A DNA stretch of 64,000 bases from JANXLS01 sp035308565 (GTDB lineage: Bacteria; Planctomycetota; SZUA-567; H5-PLA8), in the NCBI GenBank assembly GCA_035308565.1, contig DATGGK010000122.1:1-64000 (forward strand), given 5' to 3'. Below the pieces are notes generated by a model. It saw only the letters and a program-made list of their open reading frames with translations, was not told the origin of the DNA and did not search any database. The stretch's first letter is position 1. Every line of letters starts with the position of its first letter. Below, in pieces: positions 42,284-51,415 of this stretch. A program made the translations under genes and the position numbers.

Positions 42284-43411
42284 ATGCGCAGCATTACCGT
42301 TGGGGTGATCCTCGTCGCGCTAACCGCGTGCGCGGCGCGAGCGGAATCGGATTCCGATGCGTACCGCTTCATCGGCGGCGAAAAGATTCAGCTTAAATTC
42401 AATCCGGCCAACGCGGGCGAGATCGCCGAGCAAGTCGTCAACGACAACGGCAACATCAGCTTGCCCACCGGCTCAACCGTGAACATCAAAGGCAAAACCG
42501 CGGCCGAGGCACAGAAAATTATCGCCGATCAGGTCATGAAAGACACGACGATCCTCAATGTGAAAGTGACGTTGAGCGTGCTGGATTATCCGCCGCGCAA
42601 AGTGTACGTTGCCGGCGACGTTCGCAAACCAGGTTCCACCACGCTCACGCCCGGCGTACCAGTATATCTGCTGAGTGTGCTGCAGGACGCGGGAGGCGTC
42701 AGCGAGTCGGGAGATCCCACGCGCGTCAATATCGTGCACACGGATTCCGACGGCAAGCGCAGCAGCGTGGTGATTGACACGACCAAGCTCGCTCAACCCG
42801 GCAGCGCCGACCTCGGACCAAAGCTGCTCCCCGGCGACACGGTGCTGGTGCCGCGCGGCGACCATTTTGTGTTCAGTGGCGAATTCAATCGCGTGGGCAT
42901 GATTCCAGTGGGGGATCTGCACATGGAACCCGGCGAAAAGATGCTGCTCTCGCGCGTCATCGCAGGCTTGGGCGGGTTGAAAAAAGAAGCCGATGCTAAA
43001 AAGCTGAAGATCTTCAGACTGAAGCCCGATGGCACGCGCGATGTCATCACGCCGTTCGAGAATGGCGTCGGCAAGGAAGATCCGCTCTTAAAGAATGGCG
43101 ATATCGTTGAGGTTACCGCAAAGCCTCAGACCAAAGAAAGCACGCTTGCGTCGAGCGTTTCGATAATTGGCAAGGGGATTAAGACGCCGGGGACTTATCC
43201 GATTGGCGAGAATGGCTTGAAGCTCAGCAAACTCGTGATGCTGGCCGGCGGACTCAGTGAATTTGCGAACGGGAAAAAAGTTACGATCAACCGTCCCGGC
43301 AGCGGCATCATCAAAATCGTCGATGTCGATGCGATTCTCAAAGGCAATTGGGACGAGGACATTGAATTAAAGGATGGCGATATCGTGAATGTGAAAGAGC
43401 GGGCGTTCTAA
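42284..43411 (+). CDS. Polysaccharide export protein (Wza-like, SLBB domains), lipoprotein
   Basis: Forms or lines the outer-membrane channel for capsule or exopolysaccharide. 375 residues: lipoprotein signal with lipobox LTAC near residue 16, a Poly_export domain (GGEKIQLKFNPANAGEIAEQVVNDNGNISLPTGSTVNIKGKT is the usual opening, here split by motif), and SLBB repeats (KVYVAGDVRKPGS, FVFSGEFNRVGMIPV, GKGIKTPGTYPI). AAGGGAAGA precedes ATG 42284. It follows the beta-barrel gene on the same strand. No glycosyltransferase or tyrosine kinase is adjacent, so any polysaccharide locus lies elsewhere. Confidence 0.88.
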   Translation: MRSITVGVILVALTACAARAESDSDAYRFIGGEKIQLKFNPANAGEIAEQVVNDNGNISLPTGSTVNIKGKTAAEAQKIIADQVMKDTTILNVKVTLSVLDYPPRKVYVAGDVRKPGSTTLTPGVPVYLLSVLQDAGGVSESGDPTRVNIVHTDSDGKRSSVVIDTTKLAQPGSADLGPKLLPGDTVLVPRGDHFVFSGEFNRVGMIPVGDLHMEPGEKMLLSRVIAGLGGLKKEADAKKLKIFRLKPDGTRDVITPFENGVGKEDPLLKNGDIVEVTAKPQTKESTLASSVSIIGKGIKTPGTYPIGENGLKLSKLVMLAGGLSEFANGKKVTINRPGSGIIKIVDVDAILKGNWDEDIELKDGDIVNVKERAF

Positions 43412-43430
43412 CGAAAAGTGCTGATTGCCG

Positions 43431-43500
43431 TTCTCCCCTCGCCCCTGTTCTCCCCTCGCCCCTTGGGGGAGAGGGGCCTGGCGTGAGGGGTGGGGCGCCC
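43431..43500. repeat. CTCCCCTCGCCCC repeat with hairpin
   Basis: TTCTCCCCTCGCCCC is repeated at 43,432-43,446 and 43,449-43,463, and CTCGCCCCTTGGGGGAGAGG forms a stem. It lies between the convergent wza-like and CPBP genes and may end transcription. Related C/G-rich spacers with CCCTCTCCCGGAGGGAG occur at 52,203 and 54,024. Confidence 0.5.
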
Positions 43501-43502
43501 AC

Positions 43503-44330
43503 TCACCACTGGCTTAAAAGATTTAATCCGACCAGAATATCGTAGAGCGCATGGCTGGCCGCGGCGACTCCGAAGGATCGGTTGAAATAGATTGCGGAAA
43601 AATACAGCCCCGCGAAAAAGCGCTGGATGAACGCGTTCCATTCAAAGCGCTCCCCGCCGCCCATGTGGTGGAACGCCGAAAAAATAATCGCTCCCAATGC
43701 CACCGACCACGCTGCCGCATACGCGTGTTCCATGTGCAGCAGGCGCGTGAGGACCAGCATTAAAAGTCCCAGCAGCATCACGCGGAATACGAGTTCCTCG
43801 AAGACGCCCGCGCCGCAGAAGAGCACGAAATCGCGCAGACCCACGGTGCCTGTAACGGCGTGTTTCGCGCACGGCACCAGCCGCGCGGCTGGCACGGCCT
43901 GCGGCGACTGCATCGCCGTTCGTCCTCGTCCGCCGCGCGGTTCGTCGGTGACGTGTTGCACGAAAAATTGGAGCATCAGAAACAGCAGCACCGCAAAGAA
44001 CAGGCTTTCCAGAAACATCGTGGCGAGAATTGGCGCGCGAATCTTCCACGAACCCTTGCGGCGAACCTGCCACACGATGAACGCGGCGGCAATGAACAGC
44101 ACCGAAACGAAGCTTCCGGAGACGCCGAGATTTTTGATGATCGGCGCGCCCAGTCGCATGACGATGGCGTCGCCGCCGTTGATCACGTCCGCCGGCATCA
44201 GCACCAGCCCGATTTCATAGGCAAGCAGAAAAGGGAGCACCAGCGCCGCGGAATAAATCGGCAGGCGGCTTTCCTTCCAATACGCCGGGCCGGAAGGCAG
44301 GCCGGCGGAAGATTTCGCTGCGGAATTCAG
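43503..44330 (-). CDS. CPBP-family intramembrane metalloprotease
   Basis: A multi-pass membrane protease of the Abi/CAAX group. All three motifs are present: EELVFR (EExxxR), FSAFHHMG (FxxxH) and HALYD (HxxxD). The first usual start is GTG 44240, but protein-like sequence continues upstream (WKESRLPIYSAALVLPFLLA, completing the first membrane helix) to about 44,330 with no ATG, GTG or TTG. CTG at 44328-44330 stands 5 bp after GAGGAA and is proposed here as the start; it overlaps the end of the FHA gene by 4 bp. If this is wrong, the gene runs from 44240. Substrate unknown. Confidence 0.82.
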   Translation of the reverse strand: MNSAAKSSAGLPSGPAYWKESRLPIYSAALVLPFLLAYEIGLVLMPADVINGGDAIVMRLGAPIIKNLGVSGSFVSVLFIAAAFIVWQVRRKGSWKIRAPILATMFLESLFFAVLLFLMLQFFVQHVTDEPRGGRGRTAMQSPQAVPAARLVPCAKHAVTGTVGLRDFVLFCGAGVFEELVFRVMLLGLLMLVLTRLLHMEHAYAAAWSVALGAIIFSAFHHMGGGERFEWNAFIQRFFAGLYFSAIYFNRSFGVAAASHALYDILVGLNLLSQW

Positions 44331-45331
44331 ACGATTTCCTCGAATTCGTCGCCAAACAATTTGTGCTTGTCGCCGCTTTTTTCAGCCGCCGTCCGTTGGA
44401 CGGGCGTCGGCGTCGGTGGCGTACGCACGGCTTCCACGCTGCGGTCCACTGCGGTCAAGCGCGGGCCTTTTGACGTGTCGATCACCGTCGGTTCGTTATC
44501 CAGTGCCGCGAGCACCGCGTCCACGCCGGGGCGCGTCGAATGCCCGTGCGGCACGGGCGGCTTTGACAGGCAATCTTTGCAGGCCATCTTGTTATTCAAG
44601 CTGCAGGCCTTGCCTGAGGAGCGGTCCATTTCCGGAATTTTCGCACCGCAATAACTGCAAAAGGCCGGCTCGTTTTTGAGCGGCTGCGAACCGCTGGGCA
44701 GCGGCGGTTCTGGCGGCAGCGGCAGATTCATTTCGTACAGCGCCGCCAGCAGCGGATCCGGATCGACGTTTAATTCCAGTTCGCTCTCATTCGCCGTTGC
44801 CGTCGAAGCGGAATCCACTGCCTTCATCTGCGACTGGGTCGGCGGCGGGCCGACAGCTTTGTTCAACGGCGAACTGTCGTCGTTGATTCTGACAATCGGC
44901 ATGTTGTCGTCGCTGGAAACGGCAAGGATTTTCTCGCCCGGCTCGGAGAGATACAGTTCGATCTCTGTGTCTCCGAGAACAATGCGGTCGAATTCGATCA
45001 GTTCCAGCGGCTTGTCGGCGTCCAGGCGGTTTCCGTTTACGTAGGTGCCATTGGTGCTGCCCATGTCGGTGATGACGCAGCCGTTGAGCGTGGCGAGAAT
45101 CTGGCAGTGGCGGCGCGAGAGCTTGGGATCGTTCAGCGGAAGATCGACATCGCGATTGCGGCCCAGCACAATGGCCTTGCCCTCGGGCAGGCTCATGTTT
45201 TTTCCGGCATACATGCCGCTTCTGAAAATCAGCTTGGCCACAGTGACAACACGCTCCGACGGTAACCCCTCGCGCCACCGCGCTAAGTTATCCGTGGCTA
45301 GCCGCATTTCAAGAAGATTCAATTCGCGCAT
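44327..45331 (-). CDS. FHA-domain protein with C-terminal zinc-ribbon-like region
   Basis: 334 residues. An FHA domain that binds phosphothreonine spans about 32-125: VLGRNRDVDLPL, SRRHC, and GSTNGTYVNG carry the recognition residues. A Pro/Ser-rich linker follows, then a cysteine cluster (CSYCGAKIP...CSLNNKMACKDC, about 235-265), probably one zinc site, and a polar tail. Start is uncertain: ATG 45331, or GTG 45241 (VAKLIFRSGMY), where similar proteins usually begin. It lies just after dnaA on the same strand. FHA proteins usually read the output of Ser/Thr kinases like the one at 19.5-21.1 kb. Confidence 0.85.
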   Translation of the reverse strand: MRELNLLEMRLATDNLARWREGLPSERVVTVAKLIFRSGMYAGKNMSLPEGKAIVLGRNRDVDLPLNDPKLSRRHCQILATLNGCVITDMGSTNGTYVNGNRLDADKPLELIEFDRIVLGDTEIELYLSEPGEKILAVSSDDNMPIVRINDDSSPLNKAVGPPPTQSQMKAVDSASTATANESELELNVDPDPLLAALYEMNLPLPPEPPLPSGSQPLKNEPAFCSYCGAKIPEMDRSSGKACSLNNKMACKDCLSKPPVPHGHSTRPGVDAVLAALDNEPTVIDTSKGPRLTAVDRSVEAVRTPPTPTPVQRTAAEKSGDKHKLFGDEFEEIV

Positions 45332-45380
45332 AAACTTAGCACCGTGAACAAGTGCATAGCTGAAGCATGTGCAGGAGTGC

Positions 45381-46799
45381 TCAACTTCCAACAAGCTGCT
45401 TGATCTGATGAATTTGCTGCCGAATCGGCTCGTCGCGCTTGGCCATGCCGGTGACTTTGCGAATGCCATGCAGCACGGTGGAGTGATCGCGATTCCCGTA
45501 GAAGCGTCCAATTTCTGCCACCGTGTGCGGCGTGACATGGCGCGAAACGTACATGCCAATGTGCCGGGCGTGTGCCACGCTGGCGTCGCGTTTGCCGCTG
45601 CGAATGTCGTCGGCTTTGACACCAAACGTTTTCGCACAGGCTTCCAGCACGTCGCTGAGCGTGGGCGGGCCGCTGCGCACGATGCCCAGATCGCGCAGCG
45701 CGCCCAGCGCCAACTCGCTCGAAGTACAGACCCCGTTGGCGCGCGACACCGCGACCATTTTGCAGAGCGCTCCTTCAAGTTCGCCGACGCTTTTTTCGAT
45801 ATGCAACGCAAGAATCCGCGCGGCGCCGTCGTCCAGCGCCCAACTGCGGCGCTTCGCCAGCGCGTGCAACAATTTCACGCGCAATTCGAATTCGGGGAAC
45901 TCGAGCTTGATCGAAAGCCCCGAGCGCAGCACTTCGGCCAACTTCGGCTCGATGCGCGCCAGTTCTGACGGCGCGACGATCGCGCTGAAGACGACTTGCT
46001 TGCCGGCGTTGCGCAGATATTGGACCGTGTGCAGCAGTTCTTCCTGAATCTTGACAGTCCGTGAGAGGAATTCGATGTCGTCGATGAGCAGCGCATCGCA
46101 GGCGCGGAAGCGCGCGCGGAAGGCATCCAGCGTGCGCGCTTGCAGCGCCGCGATGTAGCCGTTCGCAAACGCTTCGCAGGAGGTGAAAATCACCTTCGCG
46201 GCGGGATTGCGTTCTTTGATCCCCTGCGCGATGCCCTGCAGCAAATGCGTCTTGCCCAGCCCATTGTCGCCGTGCAAATAAAGCGGACAATACACGCTGC
46301 CCGGACTTTCAACCACGGTTTGCGCCGCGGCGCAGGCGATGCGGTTGCACACGCCGCTTTCAAAATTCTCCAGTCGATAGAGCGGCGAGAGCGGCGGTTC
46401 GAGGAGCGCGGCCCACATCACTTTCCCATTGTTATTTCCCGGCAGTGTCGCCGTGGCTGCCGCGTGCGGCGTGTGATTCACGTGAGCGTGCGCGGACGGC
46501 AGCACAGCGCCAACCGTCGTTGACGATTCATTCGCCGCGCGCGGCTTTGCGCAAAAATGGACATCGAGCAGCGAAGGAAAAGCGGTGCGGATCGCGTTGG
46601 CGATTTCGCGTTTAAAAATCTTCTCGAGATTTTCACGGGCGTGGCGCGTGGGCGTCAGCACGGTGGCGTTTCCGTCGTCTTCGATGCGCACGACTAGGCC
46701 GGCGCAGTAGGCGTCGAAACTGTCAGGGCTCACGTTCCGGCGCAGATGCTCCAGCACGCTTTCCGTTATCGAATGATCATCGATAATCTTTTTTGACAC
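45381..46799 (-). CDS. dnaA: Chromosomal replication initiator DnaA (or close paralogue)
   Basis: AAA+ origin-binding protein of 472 residues. Domain III has Walker A GDNGLGKTHLLQ and Walker B LLIDDIEFL; domain IV has the helix-turn-helix signature AHARHIGMYVSRHVTPHTVAEIGRFYGNRDHSTVLH. The N-terminal domain I is short and the linker Ala/His/Asn-rich. The start is GTG 46799 with GAGGGG 7 bp upstream; an upstream GTG at 46826 is weaker. dnaN, recF and gyrB are not adjacent; the neighbours are an FHA gene and nadC. That does not prove paralogy, because these genes are often separated in this bacterial group. Confidence 0.9.
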   Translation of the reverse strand: MSKKIIDDHSITESVLEHLRRNVSPDSFDAYCAGLVVRIEDDGNATVLTPTRHARENLEKIFKREIANAIRTAFPSLLDVHFCAKPRAANESSTTVGAVLPSAHAHVNHTPHAAATATLPGNNNGKVMWAALLEPPLSPLYRLENFESGVCNRIACAAAQTVVESPGSVYCPLYLHGDNGLGKTHLLQGIAQGIKERNPAAKVIFTSCEAFANGYIAALQARTLDAFRARFRACDALLIDDIEFLSRTVKIQEELLHTVQYLRNAGKQVVFSAIVAPSELARIEPKLAEVLRSGLSIKLEFPEFELRVKLLHALAKRRSWALDDGAARILALHIEKSVGELEGALCKMVAVSRANGVCTSSELALGALRDLGIVRSGPPTLSDVLEACAKTFGVKADDIRSGKRDASVAHARHIGMYVSRHVTPHTVAEIGRFYGNRDHSTVLHGIRKVTGMAKRDEPIRQQIHQIKQLVGS

Positions 46800-46826
46800 A
46801 ATGACGCCCCTCGCACCGGATAGCAC

Positions 46827-47136
46827 ACTTTTTTCCGGCGGTTCAATTCACCATGGATCGCTTGTTGAAATGTGAAGCGAGAACCTTAATCCACCGCGTT
46901 TAATTTTGTTTTAAAAATCGAATCCGAATTTAGCACGCGCAAAACGAGTTCAAGAACAATTCTCTTCACTGCTTTTTTTTTTTCGTTCAGTGGCCGTAAA
47001 ATGCCGAAGTGATTCAAGTTGCGCAGCCCATTTTTTTTTCACATTTGCCCTGTTCTTGTGCGAAAATGAACTGTGTTAATTGTGATGAACGCTTTACGTT
47101 TTCGTAAAGGCCAACACTCAAATCGGTTATCGGACA
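46827..47136. other. AT-rich gap upstream of dnaA
   Basis: 310 bp without a gene between dnaA and nadC, both on the minus strand. It is clearly AT-richer than its surroundings, with runs of 11 T (46,973-46,983) and 9 T (47,031-47,039), and one sequence, TTTTTCACA at 47,035-47,043, that fits the relaxed DnaA-box form TTnTnCACA. It probably holds the dnaA promoter; a single weak box is not enough to call an origin. Confidence 0.4.
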
Positions 47137-48186
47137 TCACGCATTTCGCTGAAATTTTTTTCCGAAAACTTTTTCGTCGAAGCGCATCTCAAGTGAAAAA
47201 TCCATAGGAGAAATCGTGTGCGTCAACGCGCCCAAACTAATTCGATCGACACCCGTTTCGGCAACCGCCGCGAGCGTTTCACTCGTAATTCCGCCCGATG
47301 CTTCAAGTGTTGGGCGCATGTGAGGATTTTGTGAATTCTGAAAATGCTTTTCGCACCAGTGCACTGCTTCTTTCAGCGCTTCAACAGGAAAATTGTCAAG
47401 TAATATATAGTCCGGTTGGCTATTCAACACGACTTGCTTTAGCCCCTCCAAATCTGTCACTTCCACTTCAATTCTCAGATCCGAAAAACGCGCGCGCGCC
47501 GCGCGCACAGCACCCGCCGGATCGCGCACGCCCCACAGCGCCAGATGATTGTCCTTGATCAAAATCTCATCATAAAGGCCCTTGCGATGGTTCTCACCCC
47601 CACCGCATTTCACCGCGTATTTTTGCAGATCGCGCCATAGCGGCATGGTTTTGCGCGTGTCCAGCACTTTCGCTTTCGTGTGTGCGATCTTCGCCACGCA
47701 GCGGGCCGTGTATGTCGCAATGCCGGATAGATGCGAAAGCAGATTCAGCGCCGTGCGTTCACCGGCCAGAATCGCGCGCGCGTTGCCGCTTACCGTGGCA
47801 CAGACATCGCCTTTGGCGAGACGGTCGCCGTCCTTGCGCAAAAGCTGCACTGAAATACCCTGCCGCTCGGCTTTTTCGCGCAGCCGCAGCGCATCGTCCC
47901 AGCTCAATTTTCCCGCTGCTGCCGCCGCTTGAGCGTCATCCAAATCCCACGCGCGCCCGGCGGCTTCCGTCGAAACAAGCTGCTCGGCCATCTGAAAAAT
48001 CAGCGGCAGCAGCTTCACGCCGCAGAGCACGCCGCCGCTTTTCGCGAGAAAATCGGCCTGCGCCGACTTCTGCTCGTGAACCAATGCCTGCGAGGTCACG
48101 TCGCCGGCGGACATCAAGTCCTCCAGTAGTGCGCCGCGCAAGCGGTCGAAGAGCGGTGGCGGTTCCAGCGCCGTGTTGCCATCCAT
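47137..48186 (-). CDS. nadC: Nicotinate-nucleotide pyrophosphorylase (carboxylating), quinolinate PRTase
   Basis: Converts quinolinate and PRPP to nicotinate mononucleotide in NAD synthesis. The 349 residues contain GERTALNLLSHLSGIATYT, the binding core LDTRKTMPLWRDLQKYAVK followed by CGGGENHRKGLYDEILIKDN, and EASGGI near the end. It is about 60 residues longer than most NadC proteins; the excess is split between an N-terminal Ala-rich insertion (about 80-105) and the loop before EASGGI. nadA and nadB are not in the window. The 235 bp upstream hold a repeat related to the one at 35,659 and no gene. Confidence 0.94.
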   Translation of the reverse strand: MDGNTALEPPPLFDRLRGALLEDLMSAGDVTSQALVHEQKSAQADFLAKSGGVLCGVKLLPLIFQMAEQLVSTEAAGRAWDLDDAQAAAAAGKLSWDDALRLREKAERQGISVQLLRKDGDRLAKGDVCATVSGNARAILAGERTALNLLSHLSGIATYTARCVAKIAHTKAKVLDTRKTMPLWRDLQKYAVKCGGGENHRKGLYDEILIKDNHLALWGVRDPAGAVRAARARFSDLRIEVEVTDLEGLKQVVLNSQPDYILLDNFPVEALKEAVHWCEKHFQNSQNPHMRPTLEASGGITSETLAAVAETGVDRISLGALTHTISPMDFSLEMRFDEKVFGKKFQRNA

Positions 48187-48340
48187 GCGCGCGATTCTAG
48201 CCGTCGCGCGCGCGCTTCAAATTATTATTGTGCTTTTGTGAATTTTTTCATTCGCCGTAAACGCGCGCGCGCAAGCGCTTGCGATTTCGCTCGCAAATTA
48301 TTAAAAAAAGTTGCGCGTACGTCGATGCGATGCCAATTGT

Positions 48341-48374
48341 TCTCGCGCAAAGGCGCAAAGTCGAAGAGAAAAAA
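48341..48374 (+). repeat. Intergenic repeat, second copy of the CGCGAAGGCGC type
   Basis: TCTCGCGCAAAGGCGCAAAG followed by TCGAAGAGAAAA; a diverged relative of 35,659-35,699, here between nadC and xylB. Confidence 0.4.
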
Positions 48375-48421
48375 CCATCTCTCACCGTCGCGCTGCATTT
48401 TTCGAGAGAAAATACGCGCGC

Positions 48422-49954
48422 CTACGCCTTCGCCAGCCGCGCAAAACTGCTCCGCAGCGCCGCATAAAGGTCCGTCCATACCGGGTAATAGCGCTCGTAC
48501 GCCGCTGCATGCGACGGGTTTGGCGTCATTTCGCGGCATGTGTTCACGGCGGCCGCACAGGCTTCTTCGACGCTGGCGTACGCGCCTGTCCCCACGGCGG
48601 CGAGCAGTGCCACGCCGTACGCGGCGCCTTCGGCGGCAACCAGCGAGCACGTATTCTGCCCAAACATGTCGGCGAGCGTCTGGCTCCAGAACGGATTCTT
48701 CGATCCGCCGCCTGTCACGCGCGCTTCCGAAACCGGTATGTTCATGCCGCGGAAAATCTCGACGCATTCGCGCAGGCTGTAGCAGACGCCTTCGATCACC
48801 GCGCGCGCCAGATGGCCCTTCGTGGTTCGCGGCGTGATGCCGATGAAACAGCCAGTCGCGAATGGATCGGCGTGCGGCGTGCGCTCACCGGTCAAGTACG
48901 GCAGGAAACACAATCCTTCGCAGCCGGCTTGCACCGTCTGCACTTCCAGCACCAGAATGTCATACGCGTCGCCTTCGGTGAGTTTCGCGACCGCTGCCTC
49001 CGGATGGCCCAGCGTGTTCTTGAACCATTGCAGCGAGCCGCCCGCGCTCAGCGTCACGCCCATGTTGTGCCATTTGCCGGGAACGGCGTGACAGAACGTG
49101 TGCGCGCGGCCAAGCGGATCGGTCTTAGGTTCATCGGCGTGCACGAAAACCACGCCGCTGGTTCCTATCGAAATGTTGGCCACGCCGCTCTTTACGATTC
49201 CGGCGCCCACCGCGCCCGCGGCGCAATCGCCCGCGCCGCCGACAATGGGCGTGCCGGCTTTGAGCGCTCCGCCTAGCGCTTCCGACGACGCCGCGCTAAC
49301 TTGGGCGCTCGGCACCGTGCTTTCGAAGCATTCCGGCAGCAGCGCCGCATCGATCTCCAATTTCGAAAGCAGTTCCATCGACCACTGCCGCTTGTTGACA
49401 TCCAGCAGCAACGTGCCGGATGCGTCTGAAACTTCAGTGGCGAATTCGCCGCTGAGTTTGAAGCGAATGTAATCTTTCGGCAGCAGCGCTTTAACGGCGT
49501 GCGCGTAAAGTTCCGGTTCGTTGTTGCGCACCCACAGAATTTTCGGCGCGGTGAAACCGGTGAGCGCGGGATTGCTCACGAGGTCCAGCAATTTCGCGCG
49601 CCCGCCTGCGCGCTCGGTGATTTGAACGCATTCGTCAGCCGTGCGCTGATCGTTCCACAAAATCGCCGGCCGCAACACATCGTGTTTCTTGTCCAGCAGC
49701 ACCAGGCCGTGCATCTGCCCGGACAATCCGACTCCTTTAATGTCATCAGGCTTCACGTTCGCCGCAGCGACGGCCGCGGGCACCGCCGTCTTCACGGCTT
49801 CCCACCATTCCAGCGGCGACTGTTCGCTCCATAAAGGATGCGGCGCCTGGCACGTGTGCGCCGCCGTGCCAGTGCCTTGCAATTTGCCCGCCTCGTCGAT
49901 GACGATAGCGCGCGTGCCGGATGTGCCGATGTCGATGCCCACATAATACGCCAT
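48422..49954 (-). CDS. xylB: Xylulokinase
   Basis: Phosphorylates D-xylulose to xylulose 5-phosphate, the last step bringing xylose into the pentose phosphate pathway. The 510 residues belong to the FGGY kinase family: GIDIGTSGTRAIVID at the N-terminus, the xylulokinase signature SGQMHGLVLLDKKHDVLRPA followed by ILWNDQRT, and the C-terminal TGGGSKNPFWSQTLADM. ATG 49954 (MAYYVGID) is chosen because the family begins there; GGAG lies 11 bp upstream. No xylose isomerase or transporter is adjacent. It connects with the GH10 xylanase and double esterase elsewhere in the window. Confidence 0.95.
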   Translation of the reverse strand: MAYYVGIDIGTSGTRAIVIDEAGKLQGTGTAAHTCQAPHPLWSEQSPLEWWEAVKTAVPAAVAAANVKPDDIKGVGLSGQMHGLVLLDKKHDVLRPAILWNDQRTADECVQITERAGGRAKLLDLVSNPALTGFTAPKILWVRNNEPELYAHAVKALLPKDYIRFKLSGEFATEVSDASGTLLLDVNKRQWSMELLSKLEIDAALLPECFESTVPSAQVSAASSEALGGALKAGTPIVGGAGDCAAGAVGAGIVKSGVANISIGTSGVVFVHADEPKTDPLGRAHTFCHAVPGKWHNMGVTLSAGGSLQWFKNTLGHPEAAVAKLTEGDAYDILVLEVQTVQAGCEGLCFLPYLTGERTPHADPFATGCFIGITPRTTKGHLARAVIEGVCYSLRECVEIFRGMNIPVSEARVTGGGSKNPFWSQTLADMFGQNTCSLVAAEGAAYGVALLAAVGTGAYASVEEACAAAVNTCREMTPNPSHAAAYERYYPVWTDLYAALRSSFARLAKA

Positions 49955-50029
49955 GATGATGAGTGCTCCGCTGGTGCACGCAGTTGTCATTCGGCGCGCG
50001 GGATTTGTCAACGCGGAAATTCTATCCTG

Positions 50030-50055
50030 CCGGCCAGAATCTCGCCGGCGGTACA
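50030..50055. repeat. Palindromic intergenic repeat (GCCGGC...GCCGGCGGTAC)
   Basis: TGCCGGCCAGAATCTCGCCG followed by GCGGTAC, a shortened relative of the 15,151-15,224 element, between xylB and the permease gene. Confidence 0.45.
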
Positions 50056-50056
50056 T

Positions 50057-51280
50057 TTATTCGCGCCGCAGCGCCACAATCGGATCGAGCCGGCTGGCGC
50101 GCCATGCTGGATAGAAGCCGAAAAAGATACCGACGAACATGGAAAACACCAAGGCCACGGCGACCGAGACTAAACTAAAGACCATCGGCCAATCGCTCTT
50201 TGTGATGAGACTCAGGATTTTCACCGCCAGCGCGGAGACGCCCAGGCCCATCCCCGCGCCGATGGCACCACCTACGGCGCTCAGGACCATCGCTTCGATG
50301 AGAAACTGGATTAGAATGTTGGCGTCGCTGGCGCCCAGCGCCATACGCAGGCCAATCTCTCGCGTGCGTTCGGTGACCGAAACGAGCATGATGTTCATGA
50401 TGCCGATCCCGCCGACCAGCAGAGAAATGCAAGCGATGGCGCCCAGCAGCATGGTCGCGCCGACGAGCACGCCATCCACCATGCGCAGCATTTCGCCTTG
50501 ATCCTCCATGTGAATAGGATCCTTTCGCCCCGGCAGGATTTTCTGCGATTCGCGCACAGCGCCGCGAATTTCGCTCTTTGCCTTTTCGATGCCGTCGCGT
50601 GTGCGCGCCGAGCAAAAAATCATGTGGATGTTGCGCCCCTGCCCCATGCAATCGGCCAGCGTCTGATAGGGCATCAGCAGTATGTCGTCGAAATTCTGGC
50701 CGAAGACGGAGCCTTTCGATTCAAGCACGCCGATCACGGTGAACGGCGTTTTGTCGATGCGGATGCGTTCGCCGACGGGATCGCGGCCGGGAAAAAGTTC
50801 GCTTGCGACAAACGAACCGATCAGCGCCACGCGCACGCGCTCTTGCGCGTCGGTGCCGCTGAACGAGGCGCCGGAGGCGACCTTCCACTGGCGGATTCTC
50901 AGGTACGACGGGAAGCAGCCTTCGATGCGCGTCATGTGCGAACGCGGGCCTTCCGACACATTGGATTGAAACATCAGCACAGGCGAAGTGTCTTCCACCG
51001 ACGGACAATTTTCCTCAATCGCATCGACATCCTTGAGGCTGAGCGGGTGAAATTGGAATTTTCCCTGTTCGTTTTCATCAACGTTGTAATTGGGCCGGAT
51101 AAAAATGAGATTCTGGCCGAACGATGCGACCGCGTTGCTCATGTACGCGCGCCCGCTTTCGCCGATGTTCCACAACGCAATGACGCAGGTGACGCCAATA
51201 ATGTTTCCAAGCATAGTCAGCGCCGCGCGGAGTTTGTTCGCGGCGAGCGCCTGGAAGGCCATGACGATGGGCGAGAGCAT
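50057..51280 (-). CDS. MacB/FtsX-type ABC transporter permease
   Basis: Mechanotransmission-type permease of 407 residues: N-terminal helix (LRAALTMLGNIIGVTCVIAL), a large periplasmic MacB_PCD domain (about 50-260), and three C-terminal helices of the FtsX domain ending in PAWRASRLDPIVALRRE, a hallmark of the family. The ATPase gene lies 135 bp downstream-to-upstream on the same strand. No periplasmic adaptor gene is next to it. Such transporters move lipoproteins, peptides or antibiotics from the periplasmic side; the cargo here is unknown. Confidence 0.9.
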   Translation of the reverse strand: MLSPIVMAFQALAANKLRAALTMLGNIIGVTCVIALWNIGESGRAYMSNAVASFGQNLIFIRPNYNVDENEQGKFQFHPLSLKDVDAIEENCPSVEDTSPVLMFQSNVSEGPRSHMTRIEGCFPSYLRIRQWKVASGASFSGTDAQERVRVALIGSFVASELFPGRDPVGERIRIDKTPFTVIGVLESKGSVFGQNFDDILLMPYQTLADCMGQGRNIHMIFCSARTRDGIEKAKSEIRGAVRESQKILPGRKDPIHMEDQGEMLRMVDGVLVGATMLLGAIACISLLVGGIGIMNIMLVSVTERTREIGLRMALGASDANILIQFLIEAMVLSAVGGAIGAGMGLGVSALAVKILSLITKSDWPMVFSLVSVAVALVFSMFVGIFFGFYPAWRASRLDPIVALRRE

Positions 51281-51292
51281 TGTTGAATTCCT

Positions 51293-51405
51293 ACGGATTC
51301 ATTTCCCATTGTTCATTTTTCATTAATCATTTTCCATTTTAACGATTGCGTGTCGCGGGAAATAGACTCAATGAAAAAAGGAAAATGATAAATGGACAAT
51401 GGAAA
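51293..51405. repeat. AT-rich imperfect inverted repeat between permease and ATPase genes
   Basis: CATTGTTCATTTTTCATTAA then TCATTTTCCATTTT (51,306-51,340) faces GGAAAATGATAAATGGACAA then TGGAAAAT (51,380-51,407) across a 40-bp centre. The arms pair with a few mismatches. It may fold in the mRNA between the two transporter genes. Confidence 0.5.
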
Positions 51406-51415
51406 ATAATTCGGT

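Noticed and set aside
45332..45811. Upstream extension of the FHA reading frame
   Set aside because: The added 160 residues lie inside dnaA in another frame and are Cys/Arg/Ser-rich shadow sequence.
46827..47136. Definite replication origin (oriC)
   Set aside because: AT-rich and next to dnaA, but only one relaxed DnaA-box match was found and no clear clustering.
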